Part shown: piece after piece, positions 16,105-25,075 of the stretch | How the letters are laid out: every line of letters begins with the position of its first letter | How positions within the stretch are numbered: the stretch's first letter is position 1 | Assembly (NCBI GenBank): GCA_001544595.2 | Contig: FCOH02000014.1 | Span: 62,001-126,000 of the forward strand | Origin: Caballeronia peredens | GTDB taxonomy: Bacteria; Pseudomonadota; Gammaproteobacteria; Burkholderiales; Burkholderiaceae | Direction of reading: 5' to 3' | Length of the DNA stretch: 64,000 nucleotides | Program-made: the position numbers and the translations under genes | The notes under the pieces: generated by a model | Seen by the model: the letters and a program-made list of their open reading frames with translations, nothing else | Database searches by the model: none | Told to the model about the DNA's origin: nothing

Positions 16105-18843
16105 ATGCCGAAATCGCGCCCCGTCAATCAGATCGACACCGTCGAGGGCTCGCGGCTCCACACGAGCGACTGCCCGCGCTGGCAGCGCTGGGGCCCGTAT
16201 CTGAGCGAACGTCAGTGGGGCACGGTGCGCGAGGACTACAGCGAGTTCGGCACCGCGTGGGAATACTTTCCGCACGATCACGCGCGCAGCCGGGCGTACC
16301 GCTGGGGCGAGGACGGACTCGCCGGCTTCGGCGACACCAGCCTCAACTGGTGCGTGTCGCTCGCGCTCTGGAACGGCCACGATCCGATCATCAAGGAGCG
16401 CCTCTTCGGTCTGACGAACGAAGAGGGCAATCACGGCGAGGACGTGAAGGAACTGTACTTCTACGTCGACGGCACGCCGACGCATTCCTACATGCGCATG
16501 CTCTACAAATATCCGCATGCGGCATTTCCGTACGCCGATCTCGTCGACGAAAACGCGCGCCGCAGCGCCGATCTGCCCGAATACGAAGTGCTCGACACCG
16601 GCGTGTTCGACGACGGGCGCTATTTCGACGTGCAGGTGGAATACGCGAAGCACACGCCCGACGACATCCTGATGCGCGTGACGATCGAGAATCGCGGCGA
16701 CGTGGCCGCCGCGCTCGACGTGCTGCCGCAGATCTGGGCGCGCAACACGTGGTCGTGGAAACCGATGCCCGTCAGGCCGTCGCTGAAACTGGAAACGGTC
16801 GAGGGCGAAGGCACCTATGTGCTGGCCGAACAGAGCGGCCACGAGCCGATGGTCGTCACCGCGTGGACGGCGGGCGCGGGCGACGTGCAATGGCTTTTTT
16901 GCGAGAACGAGACCAACGTCCGGCGCCTGTTCGGCATGGAAGCCGAAGGGCCGTTCAAGGACGGTTTCAACGATTACATCCTGAACGCCGACGAAAACGC
17001 GATCCGCCGCGACCAGGGCACGCGCGCCGCGGCGCACGTGCATCTCGAACTCGAGGCATACGGCACGGCGGTGGTGTACATGCGCTGGCGTCCGGAATCC
17101 GCGCCGGACGAAGTGCCGCTCGATGCCGCCGCGCTGTTCGCGCGGCGTCTGGCCGAAGCCGACGAGTTCTACGGCGCGTTGCAGCACGACATCGCTGACG
17201 CCGATCAGCGGCTCGTGCAGCGTCAGGCGCTCGCGGGCATGCTGTGGTCGAAGCAGTACTATCAGTTCGATGTCACGCGCTGGCTCGACGGCGATCCGCT
17301 TCAGCCGACGCCGCCGAAGCAGCGGCGCGCCGGACGCAACGCCGACTGGCGGCATCTGTGCAATGCGGACATCGTGTCGATGCCGGACAAGTGGGAATAT
17401 CCGTGGTACGCGTCGTGGGATCTGGCGTTTCACGCGGCCGCGTTCGCGCTGATCGATCCGGAGTTCGCCAAGCGTCAGTTGCTATTGCTGGTGAAGGATC
17501 GTTACCAGCATCCGAACGGCCAGCTTCCCGCCTACGAATGGGCGTTCGGCGACGCCAATCCGCCCGTGCACGCCTGGGCGACGTGGCGCGTCTATGAAAT
17601 CGACCGCGCGATCACCGGGCGCGGCGACCGCGACTTCCTCGAACTCGTGTTCCACAAGCTGCTGCTGAACTTCTCGTGGTGGGTCAACCGCAAGGACGCC
17701 GACGGCAAGAACATCTTTCAGGGCGGCTTTCTCGGGCTCGACAACATCGGGATCTTCGATCGTTCGTCGCCGCTGCCGACGGGCGGGCACATCGATCAGG
17801 CCGACGGCACCGCGTGGATGGCGGCGTATGCACTCGACCTGATGCGCATCGCGCTCGAACTGGCCTACGCGAACAAGGTGTTCATCGATATCGCGGTGAA
17901 GTTCTTCGAGCATTTCTTGTACATCGCGGAAGCGGTGAGCTGCGAGGACAACTGCGAGACCGGCCTCTGGGACATGGAGGACGAATTCTTCTATGACAAA
18001 CTGCGCCTGCCGGACGGAACGAACGTGCCGATGCGCATCCGCTCGATCGTCGGGCTGATTCCGCTCTTCGCGGTGCACGTGCTGGAGCCGCGCGTCAACC
18101 GCTCGCTTCCCGGCCTGCGCGACCGCATGCACTGGTTCCTGGAACATCGCCCCGATCTGGCGCGGCTGGTGTCGCGCTGGAACGTGGCGGGGCAGGGCAA
18201 CAGCGTGCTGCTGTCGCTGCTGCGCGGGCATCGCATGAAGGCGCTGCTCAGGCGCATGCTCGACGAAACCGAATTTCTCTCTGATCACGGCGTGCGCGCG
18301 CTCTCGCGCGTGCATCTCGACAACCCGTTCGTCTTCTATCACAACAGCGAGAGCTTCAGCATCCAGTACCTGCCGGGCGAGTCGAATTCGGGCGTGTTCG
18401 GCGGCAATTCGAACTGGCGCGGGCCCGTGTGGATGCCGGTCAACTTTCTGCTGATCGAATCGATACGCGAGTTCCATCGCTATTACGGCGACGATTTTCG
18501 CGTCGAGTATCCGACCGGATCGGGCCAGAAGTTTTCGCTCGCGCAGATCGCGGACGAACTCGCGCGCCGCGTGACGACGCTCTTTCTGCTCGACAAGAAC
18601 GGCGAGCGTCCCGTGATGGGCGCATATCCGCAACTGCAGGCCGATCCGCGCTCGCGCGATCTGGTGCTGTTCCACGAGTATTTTCACGGCGACAACGGGC
18701 GCGGCGTGGGCGCATCGCATCAGACGGGCTGGAGCGGGCTCGTCGCCTTGCTGTTGCAGCCGCACGCGTCGGGGCCATCGGGCGTGGTGCCGCTCGCCGG
18801 CGAGGCCGATGCGGAGATTCAGGAATTCGCGGGCGCCAAATAA
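16105..18843 (+). CDS. GH63-type glucosidase
   Basis: A 912-residue protein of the MGH1/GH63-like glucosidase family, with an (alpha/alpha)6 barrel in the C-terminal half. Typical stretches are [55 protein letters not shown] and [13 protein letters not shown]. Relatives act on alpha-glucosides including glucosylglycerate and mannosylglycerate-type solutes; the substrate here is not determinable. An ACGAGGAGAGG ribosome-binding site precedes ATG 16105. There is no export signal. It forms a carbohydrate-processing pair with the debranching enzyme 155 bases upstream, pointing to storage-polymer or compatible-solute turnover. A GC-rich hairpin lies after the stop. Confidence 0.87.
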   Translation: MPKSRPVNQIDTVEGSRLHTSDCPRWQRWGPYLSERQWGTVREDYSEFGTAWEYFPHDHARSRAYRWGEDGLAGFGDTSLNWCVSLALWNGHDPIIKERLFGLTNEEGNHGEDVKELYFYVDGTPTHSYMRMLYKYPHAAFPYADLVDENARRSADLPEYEVLDTGVFDDGRYFDVQVEYAKHTPDDILMRVTIENRGDVAAALDVLPQIWARNTWSWKPMPVRPSLKLETVEGEGTYVLAEQSGHEPMVVTAWTAGAGDVQWLFCENETNVRRLFGMEAEGPFKDGFNDYILNADENAIRRDQGTRAAAHVHLELEAYGTAVVYMRWRPESAPDEVPLDAAALFARRLAEADEFYGALQHDIADADQRLVQRQALAGMLWSKQYYQFDVTRWLDGDPLQPTPPKQRRAGRNADWRHLCNADIVSMPDKWEYPWYASWDLAFHAAAFALIDPEFAKRQLLLLVKDRYQHPNGQLPAYEWAFGDANPPVHAWATWRVYEIDRAITGRGDRDFLELVFHKLLLNFSWWVNRKDADGKNIFQGGFLGLDNIGIFDRSSPLPTGGHIDQADGTAWMAAYALDLMRIALELAYANKVFIDIAVKFFEHFLYIAEAVSCEDNCETGLWDMEDEFFYDKLRLPDGTNVPMRIRSIVGLIPLFAVHVLEPRVNRSLPGLRDRMHWFLEHRPDLARLVSRWNVAGQGNSVLLSLLRGHRMKALLRRMLDETEFLSDHGVRALSRVHLDNPFVFYHNSESFSIQYLPGESNSGVFGGNSNWRGPVWMPVNFLLIESIREFHRYYGDDFRVEYPTGSGQKFSLAQIADELARRVTTLFLLDKNGERPVMGAYPQLQADPRSRDLVLFHEYFHGDNGRGVGASHQTGWSGLVALLLQPHASGPSGVVPLAGEADAEIQEFAGAK

Positions 18844-18870
18844 CGCGATCGACCGGCCATCGACGGCGGC

Positions 18871-18894
18871 GCGGGCGGCCTGAAGGCCGCCCGC
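18871..18894 (+). terminator. Hairpin after the GH63 gene
   Basis: A perfect 10-bp stem (GCGGGCGGCC / GGCCGCCCGC) with a TGAA loop lies 27 bases after the stop. No U-tract follows, so it could be a weak or factor-dependent terminator, or an mRNA 3' stabiliser. Confidence 0.55.
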
Positions 18895-18979
18895 CGATGA
18901 ATCGGCAAAAGTCAACGACGGAGATGCCGTGCTCGTTGTTCGGAATAGTCTTATATCGAAGGGTTCTCCTACTGAGTAA

Positions 18980-18997
18980 GTTTGCCCGAAGGCAAAC
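18980..18997 (+). promoter_or_regulatory. Perfect hairpin in the leader of the small membrane protein gene
   Basis: GTTTGCC-CGAA-GGCAAAC forms a 7-bp stem with a CGAA loop, ending 23 bases before the ATG at 19021 and just before its GGAG site. It may act in the 5' untranslated region; this is inferred from position only. Confidence 0.35.
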
Positions 18998-19020
18998 GTT
19001 CAGACTGTTTGGAGAACAAA

Positions 19021-19362
19021 ATGAATCACGCGATCAGCGCTTATTCCGTGAGCGGCTATCAGCATCGAATGGGCGGTTGGGGCCAGGTTCGCATCGAACA
19101 TGAACATTGCCCGCCGCTCGCAATGGTCCTGCTGGTGTTCGCGCTGGCCATGCTGGGCGGCGCGTGGTTCAGCGACCGGTGCGACAGCATGGCGGCCGGT
19201 TCGATCGCGTGGGTCGCCATTCTCGCGCTGCTGGGTTCTTTCATTCATCAGCGATACAGCGGCGCCGCGGCGCTCGAACGGCGCATCCGCCGGAGGCAGA
19301 GGTCACGCCGCGTCGTTGCTTGCCGCGTGACTCCGTGCCGTGCTCACGCCGCCATGACCTGA
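19021..19362 (+). CDS. Small two-helix membrane protein
   Basis: A 113-residue hypothetical protein. ATG 19021 follows TTGGAGAACAAA, a fair ribosome-binding site. Two hydrophobic segments lie at about 35-53 (PPLAMVLLVFALAMLGGAW) and 62-80 (GSIAWVAILALLGSFIH); the C-terminus is very Arg-rich. I do not recognise the family. The last 19 bases overlap the 3' end of the convergent FdhF-type gene, so the basic tail may be a read-through extension. A perfect hairpin lies in its leader. Confidence 0.55.
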   Translation: MNHAISAYSVSGYQHRMGGWGQVRIEHEHCPPLAMVLLVFALAMLGGAWFSDRCDSMAAGSIAWVAILALLGSFIHQRYSGAAALERRIRRRQRSRRVVACRVTPCRAHAAMT

Positions 19363-21656
19363 ACGGCGGACGTGAGCAGCACCGGAATGGACTTCGACGT
19401 CGGCGTTCCCGCGCCATCCGCCACCGACGACAACGGCACGAGCGGATTGGTCTCCGGATAATACGCACCGAGACAGCCGCGCGGAATGTCGTACTCGACC
19501 AGCGTGAAACCGTTCACGCGACGCTCGACGCCGTCGTCCCACACGCTCGTGATGTCCACCAGATCGCCCGGCTCGAAGCCGAGCATGTCGATATCCTCGC
19601 GGTTCGCGAACAGCACGTGGCGCTGTCCGTACACGCCGCGATAACGGTCGTCGAGACCGTAGATGGTCGTGTTGTACTGATCGTGCGAACGCGTTGTCAT
19701 GAGCGTCATCAGGCGTTCGCCGTGACGCGTGCGGGCGCGGTGGATCGGCGTATCGCGCGCGATTTCATGCACGATGAAGCGTGCCTTGCCGCTCGGCGTT
19801 TTCCACACGCGATCGCGCGACGCCACGCCGAGATGAAAGCCGCCCGGATGCTTCAGCCGCTCGTTGTAGCGCTCGAAGCCGTCGAGCACCTTTTCGATGC
19901 CGTCGCGGATCAGCGAGTAATCGTTCGCGTGCGCGAGCCAGTCCACTTTCGATGAACCGAGCGTCGCCTGCGCCATGCGCGCGACGATCGCCACTTCGGA
20001 GAGCAGATTCGGCGACGCCGGCTTGTTCATGCCGTACGAGATGTGCACCATGCTCATCGAATCCTCGACTGAGACGCCCTGCGATACGCCGCTCTGCAAG
20101 TCGATCTCGGTGCGCCCGAGCGTCGGCAGGATGAGCGCGTCGCGGCCGTGCACGAGATGGCTGCGGTTGAGCTTGGTCGTGATGTGCACGGTCAGGTCGC
20201 ACGAGCGCATCGCTTCCCAGGTGCGCGGCGTGTCGGGCGTCGCGATCGAAAAATTCCCGCCCAGTCCGATGAACACCTTCACCTTGCCTTCGAGCATCGC
20301 GTGAATGGTTTCGACGACGTCGTAGCCATGCTCGCGCGGCGGCTCGAAATCGTACGCGGCGCCGAGGCGGTCGAGAAACTCCTGCGTGGGCTTTTCCTCG
20401 ATGCCCACCGTGCGGTCGCCCTGCACGTTCGAGTGTCCGCGCACCGGGCACAGACCCGCGCCGCGCCGGCCGATATTGCCGCGCATCATCATCAGGTTCG
20501 AAAGAAGCTGGATGGTCGGCACGGAATTCTTGTGCTGCGTGAGGCCCATGCCCCACGTCGAGATGACGGCGCGGCCGCGGGCGTAGATGTCGGCGAGCTT
20601 GAGCACGTCGTCCATCGGCACGCCGGATTCGTCGATGATCGCGTCCCAGCTTTCGGCGCGCAGATCGTCGGCGAACGCGTCGAAATCGATCGTATGCTGC
20701 GCGATGAATTCGACGTCGAGCACGCGCTCGCCGCCGTTCGCGCGGGCTTCGTCGTCCAGTTCGATCACGCGTTTGGCGACGCCCTTGATCAACGCGAAAT
20801 CGCCGCCCACTTTCGGGCGGATGAACACCGAGCTGATCTTCACGCCTTTCGGCGAGAGCATGTCGAGCGTGTGCTGCGGGCTAGCGAAGCGTTCGAGGCC
20901 GCGTTCCTTCAGCGGATTGATCGACACGATGGTCGCGCCGCGTTTCGCGCAGTCGCGCAGCTCGCCGAGCATGCGCGGATGGTTCGTCGCCGGATTCTGG
21001 CCGAAGAGCAGGATCGTGTCGGCGTGTTCGAAGTCGTCGAGCGTGACTGTGCCCTTGCCGATGCCGACCGTATGCGGCAAGCCGCGGCTCGTCGCTTCGT
21101 GGCACATGTTGGAGCAGTCGGGAAAGTTGTTGGTGCCGTACATGCGCACGAACAACTGATAGAGGAACGCGGCTTCGTTGCTCGCGCGCCCCGACGTATA
21201 GAAGGCGGCGCGGTCCGGGTCGTCGAGCTTCTTCAGATGTGCGGCGATCAGTTCGAAAGCCGCGTTCCACTCGATCGGCACGTAGCGGTCGCGCCTCGCG
21301 TCGTAGACGAGCGGATCGGTGAGCCGTCCGTGCTGTTCCAGTTCGTAATCCGTCTGCGCCATCAGCGACGTCACGGTGTGCGCTTCGAAAAACGCGGGCG
21401 TGACGCGCTTGCTGGTCGCTTCGGCGGCGACGGCCTTCACGCCGTTCTCGCAGAACTCGAAGGTCGAGCCGTGCTCGCGGTCCGGCCACGCGCAGCCGGG
21501 GCAATCGAAGCCGTCGGGCTGATTCTGTTTGAAGAGCGTCCGGTAGTTGCCGCCCGCCACTTTCTCCTTGACGAGATTGATGGCGACCTGTTTCAGCGCG
21601 CCCCATCCGGCAGCGGGGTGCGTGTACGGTTCGATGCGTGGTTCGGGCTTCTTCAT
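19344..21656 (-). CDS. FdhF/YdeP-family molybdopterin oxidoreductase
   Basis: A 770-residue member of the formate-dehydrogenase-like molybdopterin family, YdeP/FdhF2 subgroup. The N-terminal CPGCAWPD segment and SNMCHEATSRGL motif, the ILLFGQNPATNHPRML segment, GMGLTQHKNSV and the C-terminal molydopterin-binding domain (TRSHDQYNTTIYG, FANREDIDMLGFEPGD) are clear. ATG 21656 is the family-typical start (MKKPEPRIEPYTHPAAGWGA, cited in part). No signal peptide, no NAD-binding partner and no cytochrome genes are adjacent. In E. coli YdeP is linked to acid resistance but its substrate is unknown. It is divergent from a MocR regulator 152 bases away. Confidence 0.88.
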   Translation of the reverse strand: MKKPEPRIEPYTHPAAGWGALKQVAINLVKEKVAGGNYRTLFKQNQPDGFDCPGCAWPDREHGSTFEFCENGVKAVAAEATSKRVTPAFFEAHTVTSLMAQTDYELEQHGRLTDPLVYDARRDRYVPIEWNAAFELIAAHLKKLDDPDRAAFYTSGRASNEAAFLYQLFVRMYGTNNFPDCSNMCHEATSRGLPHTVGIGKGTVTLDDFEHADTILLFGQNPATNHPRMLGELRDCAKRGATIVSINPLKERGLERFASPQHTLDMLSPKGVKISSVFIRPKVGGDFALIKGVAKRVIELDDEARANGGERVLDVEFIAQHTIDFDAFADDLRAESWDAIIDESGVPMDDVLKLADIYARGRAVISTWGMGLTQHKNSVPTIQLLSNLMMMRGNIGRRGAGLCPVRGHSNVQGDRTVGIEEKPTQEFLDRLGAAYDFEPPREHGYDVVETIHAMLEGKVKVFIGLGGNFSIATPDTPRTWEAMRSCDLTVHITTKLNRSHLVHGRDALILPTLGRTEIDLQSGVSQGVSVEDSMSMVHISYGMNKPASPNLLSEVAIVARMAQATLGSSKVDWLAHANDYSLIRDGIEKVLDGFERYNERLKHPGGFHLGVASRDRVWKTPSGKARFIVHEIARDTPIHRARTRHGERLMTLMTTRSHDQYNTTIYGLDDRYRGVYGQRHVLFANREDIDMLGFEPGDLVDITSVWDDGVERRVNGFTLVEYDIPRGCLGAYYPETNPLVPLSSVADGAGTPTSKSIPVLLTSAVQVMAA

Positions 21657-21750
21657 GGCGGCGGCTTTTTGCTCAAGCGTGCGATGAGAGACAGCGTACT
21701 GTGTCCCGAAACATGTGCGGCGCACAGAAAATGCGAAATCCGAGGGATAC

Positions 21751-21780
21751 AGTTGCGACGTTTTGCCCTAGACTGCAACT
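21751..21780. promoter_or_regulatory. Inverted repeat between oxidoreductase and MocR genes
   Basis: AGTTGC-N18-GCAACT lies in the divergent intergenic region, with a TAGACT (21769-21774) that could serve as a -10 element for the MocR gene. This may be the regulator's operator; the repeat is short, so chance is possible. Confidence 0.3.
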
Positions 21781-21808
21781 CACGTCCGCGAGAGAAGGAA
21801 AGCGCGCC

Positions 21809-23263
21809 TTGAAGCTCTACGAAAAGTTCGCCGATGAAATCGAGGAAGCCGTGCGCCGCGGCGTGTTCGCGCCGGGCGAGAAGGTCGCCTCTGTGCGTCA
21901 GGCGAGCCAGCGCTACGGCGTGAGCATCAAGACGGTGCTGCACGCGTACGCGGTGTTGGAAAGCCGCGGCATTCTGGAGACGCGTCCGCAGTCCGGCTAC
22001 TTCGTGCGCGCGAAGCCGCTCGCGGGCGTCGTGCAGGCCGGGCCGAAGCGCGCGCGGCGGGCGATCGCGGTGGCCTCGGAAGTCGATGTGAGCGGGCTCG
22101 TGCTCTCGACCCTGCGCAGCATCCGCGCGCACGACGCCGTGCCGTTCGGCTCGCCGTATCCCGATCCCGAACTGTTCCCGTGGCGGCGCATCAACCAGTA
22201 CGCGAACGCCATCGCGCGGCGGCGTTCGAGCTGGAATCTCATCGACGACCTGCCGCCGGGCAATCCGCAACTGATCCGCCAGATCGCGCGGCGCTACGCG
22301 GAGAACGGCGTGGCGGTGGATCCGGAGGAGATCGTGATCACTGTCGGCGCGACCGAGGCGATCAACCTGAGCCTGCAGGCCGTCGCGAAGCCGGGCGACA
22401 CGGTGGCCGTCGAATCGCCGACTTACTACGCGATGCTCCACGCGATCGAGCGTCTCGGCATGCGCGCAATCGAAGTTCCGACGCATCCCGTCGACGGCAT
22501 CGATATCGACGCGCTGGCGCAGGTCATCGCGAGCCGGACGATCGCCGCGTGCATGGTGATGCCGAATTTCCAGAATCCGCTCGGCTTTCAGATGCCGGAC
22601 GAGCGCAAGCGCCGGCTCGTCGAGCTGCTCGCCGCGCACGACATTCCGGTGATCGAGAACGATGTCTATCACGAGCTGTATTACGGCGACGCGCGGCCGT
22701 CGACGCTCAAGAACTTCGACACCAAAGGGCTCGTGCTGCATTGCGCGTCGTTCTCGAAGAGCCTGACGGCGTCGTACCGGATCGGCTGGGCGATGCCGGG
22801 GCGTTATCGGGCGCAGGTCGAGAAGCTCAAGTTTCTCAACACGCTGACGACGCCTTCCGTGCCGCAGATCGCCATCGCCGATTATCTGCGGCAGGACGGC
22901 TACGACCGACATCTGCGGCGCGTGCGCAAGCTGTACCGGCAGCAGGCGCGCATCATGAGCGCGATGGTCGAGCGCTTCTTTCCGGCGGGTACGCGGATTT
23001 CCGTGCCGCAAGGCGGGTACGTGCTCTGGGTGGAACTGCCGGCGGGCGTCGATTCGATGCGGCTGTATCGCGCCGCGCTGGAATGCGGCATCACGGTCGG
23101 GCCGGGCTACATGTTCTCGACGCGCAACGCCTTCAGCCATTACATTCGGCTCAACTACAGTTATCCGTGGACGTCGGCGAGCGAGGCGGCGTTGCAGCGG
23201 CTCGGCGAACTCGCCGGCGAGATCGCCGCGCGAGCGGGGACGGAGAAAGGAGCACGCACATGA
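21809..23263 (+). CDS. MocR-type regulator (GntR HTH plus aminotransferase fold)
   Basis: A 484-residue chimera. A GntR winged helix (about 1-70: LYEKFADEIEEAVRRGVFAP, KVASVRQASQRYGVSIKTV) is followed by a type I aminotransferase fold, with the PLP-lysine in HCASFSKSLTASYRIGW and the asparagine/tyrosine motifs MPNFQNPLG and ENDVYHELYYGD. These proteins are transcription factors that sense PLP or PLP adducts. TTG 21809 is preferred: it has AAGGA nine bases upstream and gives the family N-terminus; an ATG at 21731 is an alternative. Divergent placement suggests it controls the FdhF/YdeP gene. It resembles the MocR at 43092 (YdcR-like). Confidence 0.87.
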   Translation: MKLYEKFADEIEEAVRRGVFAPGEKVASVRQASQRYGVSIKTVLHAYAVLESRGILETRPQSGYFVRAKPLAGVVQAGPKRARRAIAVASEVDVSGLVLSTLRSIRAHDAVPFGSPYPDPELFPWRRINQYANAIARRRSSWNLIDDLPPGNPQLIRQIARRYAENGVAVDPEEIVITVGATEAINLSLQAVAKPGDTVAVESPTYYAMLHAIERLGMRAIEVPTHPVDGIDIDALAQVIASRTIAACMVMPNFQNPLGFQMPDERKRRLVELLAAHDIPVIENDVYHELYYGDARPSTLKNFDTKGLVLHCASFSKSLTASYRIGWAMPGRYRAQVEKLKFLNTLTTPSVPQIAIADYLRQDGYDRHLRRVRKLYRQQARIMSAMVERFFPAGTRISVPQGGYVLWVELPAGVDSMRLYRAALECGITVGPGYMFSTRNAFSHYIRLNYSYPWTSASEAALQRLGELAGEIAARAGTEKGART

Positions 23264-23275
23264 AGGAGAACGCAC

Positions 23276-23536
23276 ATGAGCGATGACATCGATCCGGCGC
23301 TCGTCGCCGTGCTGGCGCAGCTCTGGCGGGCGCGGGAAGAGACGCCGGGTCGCGCCTGGTCGCTGGCGAAGCTCGCGAAACAGTCCGGTTTGCCGATGAG
23401 CGCGCTGCGACGTCAGTTGACCGGGCTGGAGGAAGCGGGGCTCGTCGAAGTGCGGATCAGCGAGGAAGGGACGGGAAGCGCGTGGCTGACGGAGCAGGGC
23501 GTGACGCTGTGCGAGGCGGTGTTCGGCGCCGCCTGA
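23276..23536 (+). CDS. Small winged-helix DNA-binding protein
   Basis: An 86-residue protein that is essentially one winged helix: WSLAKLAKQSGLPMSALRRQ is the helix-turn-helix and LTGLEEAGLVEVRISEEGTG the recognition helix/wing, as in MarR/ArsR-type regulators. ATG 23276 follows AAGGAG. It begins 12 bases after the MocR stop and overlaps the upstream region of the next MocR, so it probably shares a transcript with the first MocR. There is no effector domain; target unknown. Confidence 0.72.
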   Translation: MSDDIDPALVAVLAQLWRAREETPGRAWSLAKLAKQSGLPMSALRRQLTGLEEAGLVEVRISEEGTGSAWLTEQGVTLCEAVFGAA

Positions 23537-23613
23537 ACTGGCTGCCCGTAATCGATCAAAGCGCTCGTGTTAAGGTAGCCACTCGACGCTCCGATCCGAT
23601 CACGCCCGACGCC

Positions 23614-25065
23614 TTGGACATCCACATCACCCTGCACGGCCGCCGCGACCTGAGCGGCCAGATCTACGCTCAGCTGCGCGCCGGCATCATCGAAGGGCGG
23701 CTCGCCGCTCACGCGCGCCTGCCGTCCACGCGCGATCTCGCCGCGCAACTCGGCGTCTCGCGCAAGACCACGCTCGATGTTTTCGAGCGGCTCATCGCGG
23801 AAGGCTTCCTGCGCACGCGCACCGGCGACGGCACCTTCGTCGCGGACGGGCTCGCACGGCTGCCGTCGGCGCGTCCGGAGCCGGCGTCGGCCAGCGCCCG
23901 CGCGACCGGCATCTGGCGCGCGATGCCCGAGCGCCTGACCATGCCGATCCCCCCGCGCAACGAGACGCTCGACTGCGATTTCAAAGGCGGCGTGACCGAC
24001 AAGACGCTTTTTCCCTACGACGCATGGCGTCGCTGTCTCAATCACGCGCTGCGCACGCAGGCACGCGCGGACGGCGGCATGGCGGGCTATCGCGATCCGG
24101 GCGGCGAGCAGGAACTGCGGCTGGGCATCGCGCGCTATCTCGCCTTCAGCCGGGCTGTGGTGTGCAACTGGCAGGACGTGCTCGTCACGCAGGGCGCGCA
24201 GCAGGCGCTCGATCTGCTTGCGCGCGTCGTGATTCAGCCGGGCGATGTCGTCGCGGTGGAAGAGCCGGGCTATCCGCCCGCGCGGGCGCTGTTCGCGGCG
24301 CTCGGCGCGCGCATCGCGCTGGTGCCGGTCGACGGCGAGGGCATCGTCGTGAAGAAGCTGCCGCGCAACACGCGCCTCGTCTACGTGACGCCGTCGCATC
24401 AGTTTCCGCTCGGCATGCCGATGAGCCTCGACCGGCGCGTCGAACTGCTCGAATGGGCGGGCAAGCGCGGCGCGGTGATCGTCGAGGACGATTACGACGG
24501 CGAATTCCGCTTCGAAGGACGGCCGGTGGAGTCGCTGAAGAGCCTCGATCGCGCGGGACTCGTCGCGTATGTCGGGACGTTTTCGAAGACGCTCTTTCCC
24601 GATTTGCGGCTGGGCTATGTCGTGCCGCCGGCGACGCTGTCGGAGCCGCTCTGGACGGCCAAGCAGGTGTGCGACTGGCACAGTTGCATGCTCACGCAGA
24701 CGGCGCTCGGCGCCTTCATGCTCGACGGCGAATACGCGAAGCATCTGCGGCGCATGCACAAGGCCTATGCCGAACGGCGCGCGGCGCTGATCGCGCGCCT
24801 GACCGACGATCTCGCGCCGTGGTTCGAGCCGTTGCCCGCGACGGCCGGCATTCATCTCGTGGCACGGCTCGATGCGTCCTTGCGCGAAGACGAAGTGGTC
24901 GCGGCGGCGCGCACGGTGTCGGTCGGGCTGTATGGCATTCGCGGCTTCCACGCGGGGCCGCCGGCGCATCAGGGCGTGCTGCTGGGTTACGGCGGCACGA
25001 GCATCGAGGCGATCGAACGCGGCATGACGCGGCTCGCCGCGCTCATGCCGACGCTCGTCCGCTAG
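23614..25065 (+). CDS. MocR-type regulator, PdxR-like
   Basis: A ~483-residue GntR/aminotransferase chimera. The winged helix is at about 1-75 (GQIYAQLRAGIIEGRLAAHA, LPSTRDLAAQLGVSRKT) and the aminotransferase-like domain carries the PLP-lysine in VGTFSKTLFPDLRLGYV and the EDDYDGEFRF motif. It is most like PdxR, the vitamin B6 regulator, but no pdxST genes are near. The start is uncertain: TTG 23614 gives the LDIHITLHGRRDL N-terminus seen in the subfamily; upstream in-frame codons begin inside the preceding gene. Its target is unknown. Confidence 0.82.
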   Translation: MDIHITLHGRRDLSGQIYAQLRAGIIEGRLAAHARLPSTRDLAAQLGVSRKTTLDVFERLIAEGFLRTRTGDGTFVADGLARLPSARPEPASASARATGIWRAMPERLTMPIPPRNETLDCDFKGGVTDKTLFPYDAWRRCLNHALRTQARADGGMAGYRDPGGEQELRLGIARYLAFSRAVVCNWQDVLVTQGAQQALDLLARVVIQPGDVVAVEEPGYPPARALFAALGARIALVPVDGEGIVVKKLPRNTRLVYVTPSHQFPLGMPMSLDRRVELLEWAGKRGAVIVEDDYDGEFRFEGRPVESLKSLDRAGLVAYVGTFSKTLFPDLRLGYVVPPATLSEPLWTAKQVCDWHSCMLTQTALGAFMLDGEYAKHLRRMHKAYAERRAALIARLTDDLAPWFEPLPATAGIHLVARLDASLREDEVVAAARTVSVGLYGIRGFHAGPPAHQGVLLGYGGTSIEAIERGMTRLAALMPTLVR

Positions 25066-25075
25066 ACGCGTCGCC

